Origin: Paenibacillus crassostreae
Lineage (GTDB): Bacteria; Bacillota; Bacilli; Paenibacillales; Paenibacillaceae
Direction: 5' to 3'
NCBI RefSeq assembly: GCF_001857945.1
Contig: NZ_CP017770.1
Span: 3,162,001 to 3,226,000 of the forward strand
Length of the DNA: 64,000 bases
Position numbers and translations under genes: made by a program. The notes below the pieces were generated by a model. The model searched no databases. It saw only the letters and a program-made list of their open reading frames with translations, and was not told where the DNA came from. Below, one piece after another: positions 1 to 7,892 of this stretch; the first letter of the stretch is position 1; the number at the start of each line of letters is the position of its first letter.

Positions 1-930
1 CCGCAGATTGTAAAAGATATCTCGCCATCGGTAGTGGGAATTATCGGTAAAGGTGCACTGGGGCAGGGTAACAGTAACTCTGATCGTTATAATCTAGTAC
101 ATGGTACAGGTGTCATTGTTCGAGCTAATGGCTGGATTGTGACCAATGCACATGTCGTTAGTGGAGTTACGAATACGATGGTGGTTACTTCGAATGGTAA
201 GAGTTATCCAATACAGAAAGTATTCATAGACGAGACTAGTGATCTGGCCGTTGTGAAGATTGCAGCCAATGGTCTAACGCCAGCTAAATTTACGAAATCA
301 CTGCTAGATACAGAAGTAGGTGAGAAAGTGATTGCGATTGGTACGCCAGTATCTTTCTCATTACGAAATTCAGCTACAGTGGGTGTTGTGAGTGGGATGA
401 ATCGTGGTGTGAATGCGGCCTATCGTTTGATCCAAAGTGATACAGCGATCAACCCAGGGAATAGTGGGGGTCCACTCGTTAATATGAAAGGCGAGGTATT
501 AGGAATTAATACGATGAAATTTGCCGCTGTAGGGGTTGAAAATATGGGATTCTCCATACCCTCTGACACCGTTCAATATGTGATTAACCAGTTGATGACC
601 TATGGTGAAGTGAAGCGTCCAAGCCTTGGACTTTCTTTGGAAGAGAGTTGGTCAGCGATTGTAGGACTTCCAACAGATGAACCATTGACGGTGACGAAAG
701 TGCTAACGCCTGAAGCTGAAGCAGCGGGTATCCAGGAAGATGATTTACTTTATAGTATTAACGGAATCAAGGTAACGAATAACGTGGATATCAATGAGCT
801 ATTCAAAACCTACGCCCCCAGTCAGACTGTTAAGCTATTGATGCAGAGTGATGGGGATATTGTGATCCGTCGATTGGTGCTTAGTCGCCAAGGATTATTT
901 CTGAACAGTGAGAGCGAGGTGGAGATATAA
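1..930 (+). CDS. HtrA/DegP-type trypsin-like serine protease with PDZ domain (5' end outside window)
   Basis: The reading frame is open from base 1, so the start and any membrane anchor lie upstream of the window. The visible part has the S1C (HtrA) protease fold: His in TNAHVV, Asp in DETSDLAVVKI, and Ser in NPGNSGGP, in the order expected of the catalytic triad. A C-terminal PDZ-like domain (about the last 95 residues, with GIQEDDLLYSINGIKV) follows. HtrA family members degrade or refold misfolded exported proteins at the outer membrane face. The stop overlaps the next ATG by one base (TAATG), so the two genes are probably translationally coupled. Some Paenibacillus proteins of this type are degenerate, but here all three catalytic residues are present. 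The family is sure; the exact paralogue (HtrA, HtrB, YyxA) is not. Confidence 0.9.
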   Translation, partial: PQIVKDISPSVVGIIGKGALGQGNSNSDRYNLVHGTGVIVRANGWIVTNAHVVSGVTNTMVVTSNGKSYPIQKVFIDETSDLAVVKIAANGLTPAKFTKSLLDTEVGEKVIAIGTPVSFSLRNSATVGVVSGMNRGVNAAYRLIQSDTAINPGNSGGPLVNMKGEVLGINTMKFAAVGVENMGFSIPSDTVQYVINQLMTYGEVKRPSLGLSLEESWSAIVGLPTDEPLTVTKVLTPEAEAAGIQEDDLLYSINGIKVTNNVDINELFKTYAPSQTVKLLMQSDGDIVIRRLVLSRQGLFLNSESEVEI

Positions 931-2864
931 TGCTACAGCTGAATAATGCTCTTTGGCAAAAGAAGCAACAATTACTCCGACAGTGGATATGCGGTGCTTT
1001 GTGTCTAATTCTACTACTTACTGGATCACCCTTGGTCTTGGCAGATTCAGGCGATACATTAGAATTAAAAATGAAAGTAGGTAGTACAATTGCCATTATT
1101 AATGGGCAACAAGTGGAGATTGCAAAACCTTACATAGATCATACAACAACGATGGTTCCACTCGGCGTGTTCAAGAAGGCTTTTGGAAGCACAGTTACTC
1201 TTGAGAATTCTGATGAGATCAAGATAAGCTATGGAAAGCATACCGTGAGGTTGACGATCGATAGTCAGGTCGCATGGATTAATGGGAAAAAGGTGAACCT
1301 TGATGCTGTACCTACGATGAAGTCAGATACATTAATGGTACCTCTCAGTATTGTAGCTCAAGGATTGGGTGCATCTTTGAAGAATAGTCCAACAGGAGAA
1401 ATAACGGTTAGTCTCATTTCGGAGGAAAATTCAATTGAAGTTGTGGAACTGAACCTTGATAGCGATCTTGGAAAAACAAAGATTGGTAACAGTTTCTATG
1501 ACTGGTCAATGAACTACCCATCTGGACTGATCGTAGGCTCGAGTGGGAGTTATGAGAGTATCGCCACTTTTAATGATGCGGAAGATAGCTACTATTTAGA
1601 AGTTCATGCCAATCAGCAAGAAATAGAGCTTGAGGCTGAGGATATTTTGCGACAATTGGTCGCAGACGCTAAGGCTGCGGGTGAAGTCGTATTAGACCGC
1701 GAATCGTTCTCTCAGGAACTGGTACCGTACGCTCGTATTGTGACGAAGGATTATGACGGAATGATCTGGGAGACTCGTGCCTATTATGATATCAATGACG
1801 AGCAATTATATTCATTATATTTTGCGGATTTTCAAGCGGTTAATTATCGAGATGTGAGTAAATACACGGCCTTCTTAGATTCCTTCAGAACAACATATAA
1901 CACGCAAGATCGTTCAATGAGAGATTTATCGAGTGTCGTTAATGGATTGCGGAACAGCTATAACGAAGATTATGGTATTTCTCTAGATGTCCCTGCTGAG
2001 TGGTATATGGATGTTGAGAATATGTATTATGCGGATGAAGAAGGTAGTTATCTTTCCATTCAAGTGTCTACGGCGCCGAAAGCATCAAGCCTGGAGTTAT
2101 GGAGCGAGCAAATAAAGAGTTGGTTGAGTGAAACGTTTGTCCCAGCATCGTATAAGATTGCAGGAACATCTCATATCAATGTAGCGGGAAATGAAGCGCT
2201 TGTTCTTGAAGTGCATACTAATTATGGCGACGGTTGGAATAAGGAATATAAAGTGATGCTAGAGCAGGATGGGTTTCGCTATTATTTCGATTATAGTGTT
2301 CCACATAACCAGACGGATGGATTGAATAAGTTCAAAGAGATCATGAACTCTATTGCCATAGAGTATGAAGTGGTGTCGGAGACATTTGGGAGAATGGAGG
2401 AAGATACTCTCCTGATTGATAAAACAAAAGTGATCAAGAAGGGTTCAAAAACTTACCAGTACAAAGTAAATATTCCGCAGTTCTGGGTTCCTAGTGCAGA
2501 TCAGTTCGAGACATCTTTCGTAGAATATCAATTCACAGGTGGACGGTTCACGATTGAGACAGAGTTGGATACATCTGTTGAGGAAGTAGTCAAAGAATGG
2601 ACTAACATCTATAATGATGTGGCTAAGAATAAGGATGCTGTCATCAGTCGAACCATTGAAGATACGACGTTCGCTGGCGTATCTGCGAAATTGTTCAAGG
2701 TTCATCAAGTGATGAATGATATCCCGTTCCATGTGAACCTATATGTATTCAATCATGAGGGTTTAACTTACACCATTACAACTACGCTGAATGATGCCAA
2801 TGCGACGGAGCTCCATAAGAGTGCATTAGAGAATACACTGAAGTCTTTTGTATTGACGAAGTAG
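930..2864 (+). CDS. Secreted protein with copper-amine-oxidase N-terminal-like domain
   Basis: Protein of 644 residues with a signal peptide: basic start, hydrophobic stretch at about residues 22-37, and cleavage plausible near LVLADS. Residues of roughly 45-165 carry the stalk domain seen at the N-terminus of copper amine oxidases and on many Paenibacillus surface proteins (VNLDAVP..MVPLSIVAQGLGA). The remaining 450 or so residues contain repeated beta-rich segments, each with a W-x-x-x or Y-x-F/Y-x-Y pattern (near residues 360-470 and 520-640), that I do not recognise. No catalytic motif is visible; the amine oxidase catalytic domain is absent. A GGTGGAG ribosome binding site sits before the ATG and the gene is coupled to the protease upstream, which suggests that the protease and this envelope protein work on the same process. 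Function unknown. Confidence 0.75.
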   Translation: MLQLNNALWQKKQQLLRQWICGALCLILLLTGSPLVLADSGDTLELKMKVGSTIAIINGQQVEIAKPYIDHTTTMVPLGVFKKAFGSTVTLENSDEIKISYGKHTVRLTIDSQVAWINGKKVNLDAVPTMKSDTLMVPLSIVAQGLGASLKNSPTGEITVSLISEENSIEVVELNLDSDLGKTKIGNSFYDWSMNYPSGLIVGSSGSYESIATFNDAEDSYYLEVHANQQEIELEAEDILRQLVADAKAAGEVVLDRESFSQELVPYARIVTKDYDGMIWETRAYYDINDEQLYSLYFADFQAVNYRDVSKYTAFLDSFRTTYNTQDRSMRDLSSVVNGLRNSYNEDYGISLDVPAEWYMDVENMYYADEEGSYLSIQVSTAPKASSLELWSEQIKSWLSETFVPASYKIAGTSHINVAGNEALVLEVHTNYGDGWNKEYKVMLEQDGFRYYFDYSVPHNQTDGLNKFKEIMNSIAIEYEVVSETFGRMEEDTLLIDKTKVIKKGSKTYQYKVNIPQFWVPSADQFETSFVEYQFTGGRFTIETELDTSVEEVVKEWTNIYNDVAKNKDAVISRTIEDTTFAGVSAKLFKVHQVMNDIPFHVNLYVFNHEGLTYTITTTLNDANATELHKSALENTLKSFVLTK

Positions 2865-2893
2865 AGGGATAAAGGACTATGAGGAGAGTTGGA

Positions 2894-3187
2894 ATGTATG
2901 CACCTATAAATAAGGAGTTGATGGGTATGCCGAAAACTACGCGAAAAGGCGAGTCAGTAGCTCGCCACGGATATAGGAGAAAAGCTATATCCAGAAACCC
3001 TCTTTTTTACGAGAGTGGCGTGATGATTATCCCTCCACCTCCAGAAGATCGGGAACAAATAAGAGCTGACATGAAGAGAGTTCGTCAGGAATTACGTGAC
3101 TCTATCGGACAGGAAGCTTACGATAAACGAATGCAAGAAGCTAAAGATTTCTTTAAAAGCATAACAGGTGAAGAGGTCCGCTCATAA
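2894..3187 (+). CDS. Small hypothetical protein
   Basis: Short basic, helical protein, not recognised. The N-terminal half is rich in Arg and Lys; the C-terminal half (about residues 45-97) looks like a charged amphipathic helix. The start is uncertain. I prefer ATG 2894, preceded by GAGGAG at 2881-2886 with 7 bases of spacing. ATG 2879 in the same frame has a poorer site, and ATG 2927 follows AAGGAG by 9 bases, so a shorter form is possible. It follows the copper-amine-oxidase-like gene by about 30 bp and ends in a terminator that overlaps its stop codon, so it is the last gene of this operon. No signal peptide or membrane segment is seen. Confidence 0.6.
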   Translation: MYAPINKELMGMPKTTRKGESVARHGYRRKAISRNPLFYESGVMIIPPPPEDREQIRADMKRVRQELRDSIGQEAYDKRMQEAKDFFKSITGEEVRS

Positions 3188-3205
3188 CGAGCGGGCTTTT
3201 GTTTT
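3176..3205 (+). terminator. Rho-independent terminator closing the protease operon
   Basis: Eight-base stem (3176-3183 with 3189-3196, one G-T pair) around a 5-base loop that contains the stop codon of the small gene, followed by TTTTGTTTT. Confidence 0.8.
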
Positions 3206-3445
3206 GTTATAGGCAAGGTTAGTTGAGTATGGCGGCTGGTGGTGAGTAGCGATGATGAGGAAGATGTAGGTTGGTCGAGTTAATGACAGGAGAAGAAGTG
3301 AAGAGTAGAGAGTAGAGAGTAGAAGGAAATACGAAGTGTAGATTAGGAGAGGTTGAGGTAGGTGATGAGAAAGGTAAATGGAGAGGGCTCTGAAGGGATC
3401 ATGGGGTTTAAGGTGTCTGAGAGGTCAGAAGGGTCTGAGTAACAA
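3206..3445. other. Purine-rich intergenic stretch, no gene seen
   Basis: No credible reading frame. The + strand is strikingly rich in A and G over about 3225-3440, with three tandem copies of AGAGTAG at 3302-3322. It runs directly into the palindromic repeat cluster at 3446. No promoter was identified here. Confidence 0.6.
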
Positions 3446-3630
3446 TTAGGTGTAAAAACTACAGTTAATTATGGGAGAATGGACAGTTGGGGGAAAGTAG
3501 TTGTAAAAAGTACAGTTAATATAGTGAAAATAGCGAAAATTCGTGGAAATGTAAAATTAGATGTACTCTATACAACTAAATGTAGAGCTTGAGTAGAATG
3601 GAAGATTTTAAATGTAGTTTATACAACTAA
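3446..3630 (+). repeat. Composite palindromic repeat, copy 1 (four 23-bp units)
   Basis: Four 23-bp units, each two 9-base arms around 5 bases: 3446-3468, 3497-3519, 3557-3579 and 3608-3630. The arms follow TTAG(T/G/A)TGTA and TACA(G/A)(T/C)TAA. Start-to-start offsets are 51, 60 and 51, so the unit positions are exactly symmetric about 3538. Units 1-2 and units 3-4 resemble each other's reverse complement (TACAGTTAA arms versus TACAACTAA arms). The spacers between units are not themselves complementary. The same architecture occurs at 6610-6795 and 55502-55636. Confidence 0.9.
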
Positions 3631-3665
3631 ATGTGCCGACCAAGTGAAATGACTGATCTCTGCCT

Positions 3666-3684
3666 CTGCCAATGGAATTGGCAG
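3666..3684. other. Perfect 8-bp hairpin, possible weak terminator
   Basis: CTGCCAAT, loop GGA, ATTGGCAG. There is no clear T run after it, so termination is only a possibility. It lies between the repeat cluster and the U32 gene. The rest of 3685-3883 holds only the ribosome binding site GGGAGG near 3868. Confidence 0.4.
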
Positions 3685-3883
3685 GTTCCATTTTGAAATG
3701 AATGGGAAAGGTAGAAGGTTGATGTGATTTTTGCTACAATAAATAAGTTAAAGAGTTATTAGGTGTTAATGTGTTGAGGTTGAAGGTTATTTCGTAGGTT
3801 ATCTCGTTAGAAATTCATGTGCGTAGCACGCGATAATTAAGAAGTTCACCGGCACTTAGCTGGTTTGGGAGGATATAATATAC

Positions 3884-6400
3884 ATGATGAAGCAAGGAAT
3901 ACGCAGAGGAGACGTTGAGTTACTGGCGCCTGCAGGGGATTGGGATTGTATGAGAGCGGCGGTGGCGAATGGAGCTGACGCGATCTTTTTTGGAGTAGAG
4001 AAGTTTAATGCACGGGCTCGTGCGAATAATTTCCGGATGGCAGAGTTGCCGGAGATTATGGCTTTTCTGCATAGCTATGGAGTTAAAGGGTTCCTAACAT
4101 TTAATATCCTCGTATTCGAGAATGAAATGGAGGATGCGAAGGAGCTTATTGATGCTTGTGTAGATGCAGGTGTAGATGCGGTGATCGTTCAAGATCTAGG
4201 TCTAGTGAAAATGATTCGTGAAATCTCGCCGGATTTCCCAATTCACGGATCCACACAGATGACGATTACTTCGCCAGAAGCGGTTGAATTTACGAAGCCT
4301 TGGGCGTTGGAACGTGTTGTATTAGGACGGGAGAACAATCTGAAGCAGATTAAGAAGATTGGTGAGCAAGCGAAGCTACCGATGGAAGTATTTGTGCATG
4401 GAGCACTTTGTGTATCTTATTCGGGACAGTGTCTAACTTCAGAAATGTGGGGTGGACGTTCAGCGAATCGTGGGGAATGTGCACAGGCTTGTCGTCTACC
4501 GTATGACCTAATGGTTGATGGTGTGCAGAAGCCGATGGGGGACATCGCATATTTGTTATCCCCGAAGGATCTAGCCGCGATAGATATTATGCCGGAATTG
4601 ATCGAAGCGGGTGTAACGTCTTTTAAAATTGAAGGACGTCTGAAGACGCCTGAATATGTAGCGAATGTGGTTAGTAAGTATCGCAAAGCGATTGATCGAT
4701 ATTTCGAAGGCGATTCTACACCACCGAGTAAGGAAGAAATGCGTGAGCTTGAGCAAAGCTTCTCGCGTGGTCTCACCCATGGGTTCTTGGACGGGACGAA
4801 CAATAAAAAGCTTGTTGAAGGTAGTTATCCTAAGAGTCGTGGTGTATATCTAGGGCGCGTGGAACAGATTTTGCGTGATGGTGTTGTCTGCCGTATCGAT
4901 GCACCATTGAAGCGGGGCGATGGTATTGTATTCGACGCTGGAGACCCGACGAAGAAGGAAGAAGGCGGACGCGTCTACGATATCCGTCGTAAAGGTGTGA
5001 AGATCGAAGGTGAAGCTGGAGAAGGCTGGATCATCGATATCGTACCTGGACGGAACGATGTTAATTTGCAAAGATTGCATGTAGGGGATCGGATCTGGAA
5101 AACAAATGATCCTGCACTAGACAAACGTCTGCGTCAGACGTTTGAGACGGAGAAGCCTTATCGGGTATTCCCCGTTCATGTCAAGGTTGTAGGTCATGTT
5201 GGCGGATTGCTGACGACATGGTGGACAGATGTGCAGAAGGGCACGACGGTTCGCGTGGACTCTGAGATGGAATTGGAAGCGGCGCAGAAGCGTCCAATGG
5301 ACTATGCTCTGCTGGAAGAACAATTCGGCCGTCTAGGCGGGACGGTATTCCAGCTTGAGCAGTTGGACGTCGAGCTGCAAGGCGACGTCATCGTGCCTAT
5401 GCGCGAGCTGAACAGCATCCGCCGCCATGCGGTGGAGTTGCTCGCTGGCGAGCGTCCGAAGCCGCCCGTATACGTGAAACGGGCGGTCGAGGTGTACGGC
5501 GACGCGGCGCAAAGCGCATCGCAGCCGGTGGCGCGTGGTGAAGCGGAGCTCACCGCGCTGTGCCGCAGCCTGCCGCAGGTGCAGGCTGCTCTCGAAGCAG
5601 GCGTAGGAATGATCTACGCTGACTTCGAGTTCATTAAGCAGTTCCCGGCAGCGGTGGAAGCTGTGCGTGCAGCTGGAGCGAAGATTGCGCTGGCAACGCC
5701 GCGTATTCATATGCCTGGGGAGAACGGCTACCATAACAACATCCTGCGTTTACAGCCGGATGCGGTATTAGTACGTAACACTGGGGCGCTATACTTCTAT
5801 CTGCGTCACCGTCAAGAACATCCAGAAGAACAACATCCACAGATCATCGGAGACTTTTCATTAAATATCGCTAACCACAAGGCAGCGGATCTCTTCATCG
5901 AAGCTGGTTGTGATATGATCACACCATCCTATGACCTGAACATTCAACAAATGGTGGACATGCTTGGACGTTCCAATACATCGAAGATGGAGATTGTTAT
6001 CCATCAGCATCTACCAATGTTCCATACTGAGCATTGTGTCTATTGCACCTTCTTAAGTGAAGGTACAGACTTTACGAATTGTGGTCGTCCTTGTGAGGAG
6101 CATCATATATCCCTCCAAGATCGCATCGGGATGTCTCATCCTGTACGTGTAGATGAAGGATGTCGCAATACCGTATACAATGCCATTGAACAATCGGGTG
6201 CAGAGTATTTGGCTAACTTCATGGAATTTGGCGTATCGAGTTATCGCGTAGAGTTCTTGGAAGAAACTCCTGAACAAGTAGGCGAGGTTATTGACCTTTA
6301 CAAGCGTGCCTTACGTGGTGAGATCAGCGGTACCCAAGTATGGCGTACACTGAAAGCAACCAATCAACTAGGTGTAACCAGAGGTCAATTGGTGAAATAG
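3884..6400 (+). CDS. U32-family protein, probable RlhA-type 23S rRNA hydroxylase
   Basis: 838 residues. The N-terminal U32 domain starts VELLAPAGDWDCMRAA and carries the family signature MEVFVHGALCVSYSGQC (about residues 167-183), followed by further cysteines (GECAQAC). A DUF3656-like middle follows (about 370-500), and then a second U32-like half whose cysteines HTEHCVYC and CGRPCEEH (about 710-740) resemble the Fe-S ligands proposed for RlhA/TrhP enzymes. E. coli RlhA makes 5-hydroxycytidine at 23S C2501; TrhP homologues make 5-hydroxyuridine in tRNA. The long two-half layout favours RlhA, but the substrate is inferred. GGGAGG precedes ATG 3884; ATG 3887 is the alternative. A block at 5401-5580 is about 70% G+C, unlike the rest of the gene. 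Confidence 0.8.
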   Translation: MMKQGIRRGDVELLAPAGDWDCMRAAVANGADAIFFGVEKFNARARANNFRMAELPEIMAFLHSYGVKGFLTFNILVFENEMEDAKELIDACVDAGVDAVIVQDLGLVKMIREISPDFPIHGSTQMTITSPEAVEFTKPWALERVVLGRENNLKQIKKIGEQAKLPMEVFVHGALCVSYSGQCLTSEMWGGRSANRGECAQACRLPYDLMVDGVQKPMGDIAYLLSPKDLAAIDIMPELIEAGVTSFKIEGRLKTPEYVANVVSKYRKAIDRYFEGDSTPPSKEEMRELEQSFSRGLTHGFLDGTNNKKLVEGSYPKSRGVYLGRVEQILRDGVVCRIDAPLKRGDGIVFDAGDPTKKEEGGRVYDIRRKGVKIEGEAGEGWIIDIVPGRNDVNLQRLHVGDRIWKTNDPALDKRLRQTFETEKPYRVFPVHVKVVGHVGGLLTTWWTDVQKGTTVRVDSEMELEAAQKRPMDYALLEEQFGRLGGTVFQLEQLDVELQGDVIVPMRELNSIRRHAVELLAGERPKPPVYVKRAVEVYGDAAQSASQPVARGEAELTALCRSLPQVQAALEAGVGMIYADFEFIKQFPAAVEAVRAAGAKIALATPRIHMPGENGYHNNILRLQPDAVLVRNTGALYFYLRHRQEHPEEQHPQIIGDFSLNIANHKAADLFIEAGCDMITPSYDLNIQQMVDMLGRSNTSKMEIVIHQHLPMFHTEHCVYCTFLSEGTDFTNCGRPCEEHHISLQDRIGMSHPVRVDEGCRNTVYNAIEQSGAEYLANFMEFGVSSYRVEFLEETPEQVGEVIDLYKRALRGEISGTQVWRTLKATNQLGVTRGQLVK

Positions 6401-6433
6401 TCAGGAACATAGGTGTTGTTTAGATTTTAATAT

Positions 6434-6473
6434 AGGTTGATTCATCTTCTGAATGGGGTGAATCAACCTTTTT
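6434..6473 (+). terminator. Rho-independent terminator after the U32 gene
   Basis: AGGTTGATTCA (6434-6444) pairs with TGAATCAACCT (6459-6469), followed by a run of T to 6473. Confidence 0.85.
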
Positions 6474-6609
6474 GCTGATTATAAAGATAGAACTACTCAG
6501 GAGAAGTCTTAAGGGCAGCAACTATATCTTCATGAGTAATCACTTATCTAACTAGGTCAATTTGGTGTCATCGGTCGGTGATAGGAGTAATAGGAAGTAG
6601 GAGCATCAA

Positions 6610-6795
6610 TTAGTTGCAGAAACTACAGTTACTTATAGAAGAAATACAGAATAGAAAAAAGTAGTTGTACAAAGTACAGCTAATACGGTGAATATGATGG
6701 AAAATGGAGGAGTCCTTGATTTTAGATGTATGTATTGCAACTAAAAGTATCGCAAGAGGAATATGGGGGGAATTAGTTGTACTAAATGCAGCTAA
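6610..6795 (+). repeat. Composite palindromic repeat, copy 2 (four 23-bp units)
   Basis: Units at 6610-6632, 6661-6683, 6722-6744 and 6773-6795; offsets 51, 61 and 51. Arms are of the type TTAGTTGTA / TACAGCTAA. Several arm mismatches are T against G, so they would form G-U pairs in an RNA copy of the + strand. The spacer between units 2 and 3 shares ATGATGGAAAATGGA-like sequence with the copy near 55540. Small open frames across this stretch (for example 6704-6919) run through the palindromes and are not counted as genes. The flanking 6474-6609 and 6796-6915 contain nothing else that I can name. Confidence 0.9.
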
Positions 6796-6915
6796 TGCTG
6801 GAGGTATGGGTACTGTTGGTGATGCAGCTACTGCTGGCAGTACTGGTAGTACTGACGATAGCATAATAAAACTGATGACTCAGTTAGTGCCTACAACATG
6901 TAGGTTCTGTATGTT

Positions 6916-7359
6916 TTAGAGAACGATATAGCTTGTATCATGGCAGCCTATTTTCTCAGATAAGTAACATAATATGTCTTCTATTCTAGTTATGATGTTA
7001 ATAACATGCTGGTTCTCCATCTTCAGCGTGGTCAATATATAGGACTGACTCGTTATATAATGGATTTTATTCAAGAATAATTCTGTATCCAAATCAATGA
7101 TATGATGATCTGATACAAAGGAAAGTAGCTCATCGAAGGTAATATTATTCTTCCATGTTTCCTGACTACCCTGACATAAATAAACGGCCTTGAGCATCGC
7201 CTTCACCGACAAATACCCCGAGATCAGACATGGTTGATTCATTCCGCCTTTCAATAATAGTAAGCTCGTATCCATATAGGAATTAGAAAGTTCACAGTAA
7301 CTTCTGATTTTAAAAGAAAGAGTTGCCTTGAATTCAAAGTGGTTGGGAATATATTGCAT
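6916..7359 (-). CDS. HEPN-like hypothetical protein
   Basis: About 147 residues, mostly helical. The pattern of a helical hairpin with GYLSVKAMLKAVYLCQG (about residues 47-63), then a DELLSFV segment, resembles the HEPN nucleotide-binding/RNase fold, but the R-x4-6-H motif of active HEPN toxins is not visible. The call is therefore only by shape. I chose ATG at 7359 because AAGAAGGTG (7374-7366 on the minus strand) lies 6 bases before it; the GTG at 7368 is inside that site. The gene is divergent from the XRE regulator at 7550, so the 190-bp gap probably contains both promoters. It could be an antitoxin-less HEPN or a regulator partner; function unknown. Confidence 0.55.
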   Translation of the reverse strand: MQYIPNHFEFKATLSFKIRSYCELSNSYMDTSLLLLKGGMNQPCLISGYLSVKAMLKAVYLCQGSQETWKNNITFDELLSFVSDHHIIDLDTELFLNKIHYITSQSYILTTLKMENQHVINIITRIEDILCYLSEKIGCHDTSYIVL

Positions 7360-7549
7360 TAGAATCACCTTCTTATTGTAAATTATAAACGGAAGTGTAA
7401 CCCACTACTTACAGAGCTGATTATAGTATTTATTATTTCTTTCAGTATCAATATACTATCACTTTGTAATTTTGTTGGCAATAGCCTACAGAAAATCAAT
7501 ACCCTTACAACATATGATGTCTCTAACTAACAAATAAGGGGATATTAAC

Positions 7550-7807
7550 TTGTCAGATAAAAATGAGAGATTATTAGAACTCCTCGCTTTTGGAAGAGCT
7601 CTTCGGAAAATTCGTAAAGAAAACAAATTAACGCAAGACGAACTAAGTTTATATTCTCGTGTTGATCGATCTTATATTAGTGAATTAGAGAACGGGGGAA
7701 AGGCACCTTCGTTACTAACGATTATCTCGCTAGCCAAAGCATTACAAGTCAAACCATCCCTTCTCATCGAGAGATTCGAGATAGAGCTGGAAGATTCCGT
7801 TCAATAG
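7550..7807 (+). CDS. XRE-family helix-turn-helix regulator
   Basis: 85 residues, almost entirely one HTH_3 domain: LRKIRKENKLTQDELSLYS (recognition region about 18-50, RSYISELENG) and then LAKALQVKPSLLIERFE. Small stand-alone XRE proteins of this size are DNA-binding repressors or activators. The start is TTG at 7550, preceded by AAGGGG at 7537-7542; no ATG with a site exists nearby. It is transcribed away from the HEPN-like gene, whose promoter it may control, and lies 85 bp before galU. No ligand domain is present. Confidence 0.8.
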   Translation: MSDKNERLLELLAFGRALRKIRKENKLTQDELSLYSRVDRSYISELENGGKAPSLLTIISLAKALQVKPSLLIERFEIELEDSVQ

Positions 7808-7892
7808 ATTCGTATTCGATTCTCTGTTACAATCATGGTAGTATTTATCGTTAATCTATCTTTAAGATTCTGCTAGACTAGGAGATCAATAC

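Noticed and set aside
3446..3630. Regular spacing of repeats suggesting a CRISPR array
   Set aside because: Only four palindromic 23-bp units, spacers of 28 and 37 bases in a mirror arrangement, related spacers in the other copies, and no cas genes.
4417..5840. Several long minus strand frames under the U32 gene
   Set aside because: Shadows of a well-supported gene, made longer by the G+C-rich block.
6704..6919. Small + strand open frame, with a minus strand frame at 6610-6864
   Set aside because: Both run through the palindromic repeat; the residue makeup follows the repeat and neither resembles a protein family.
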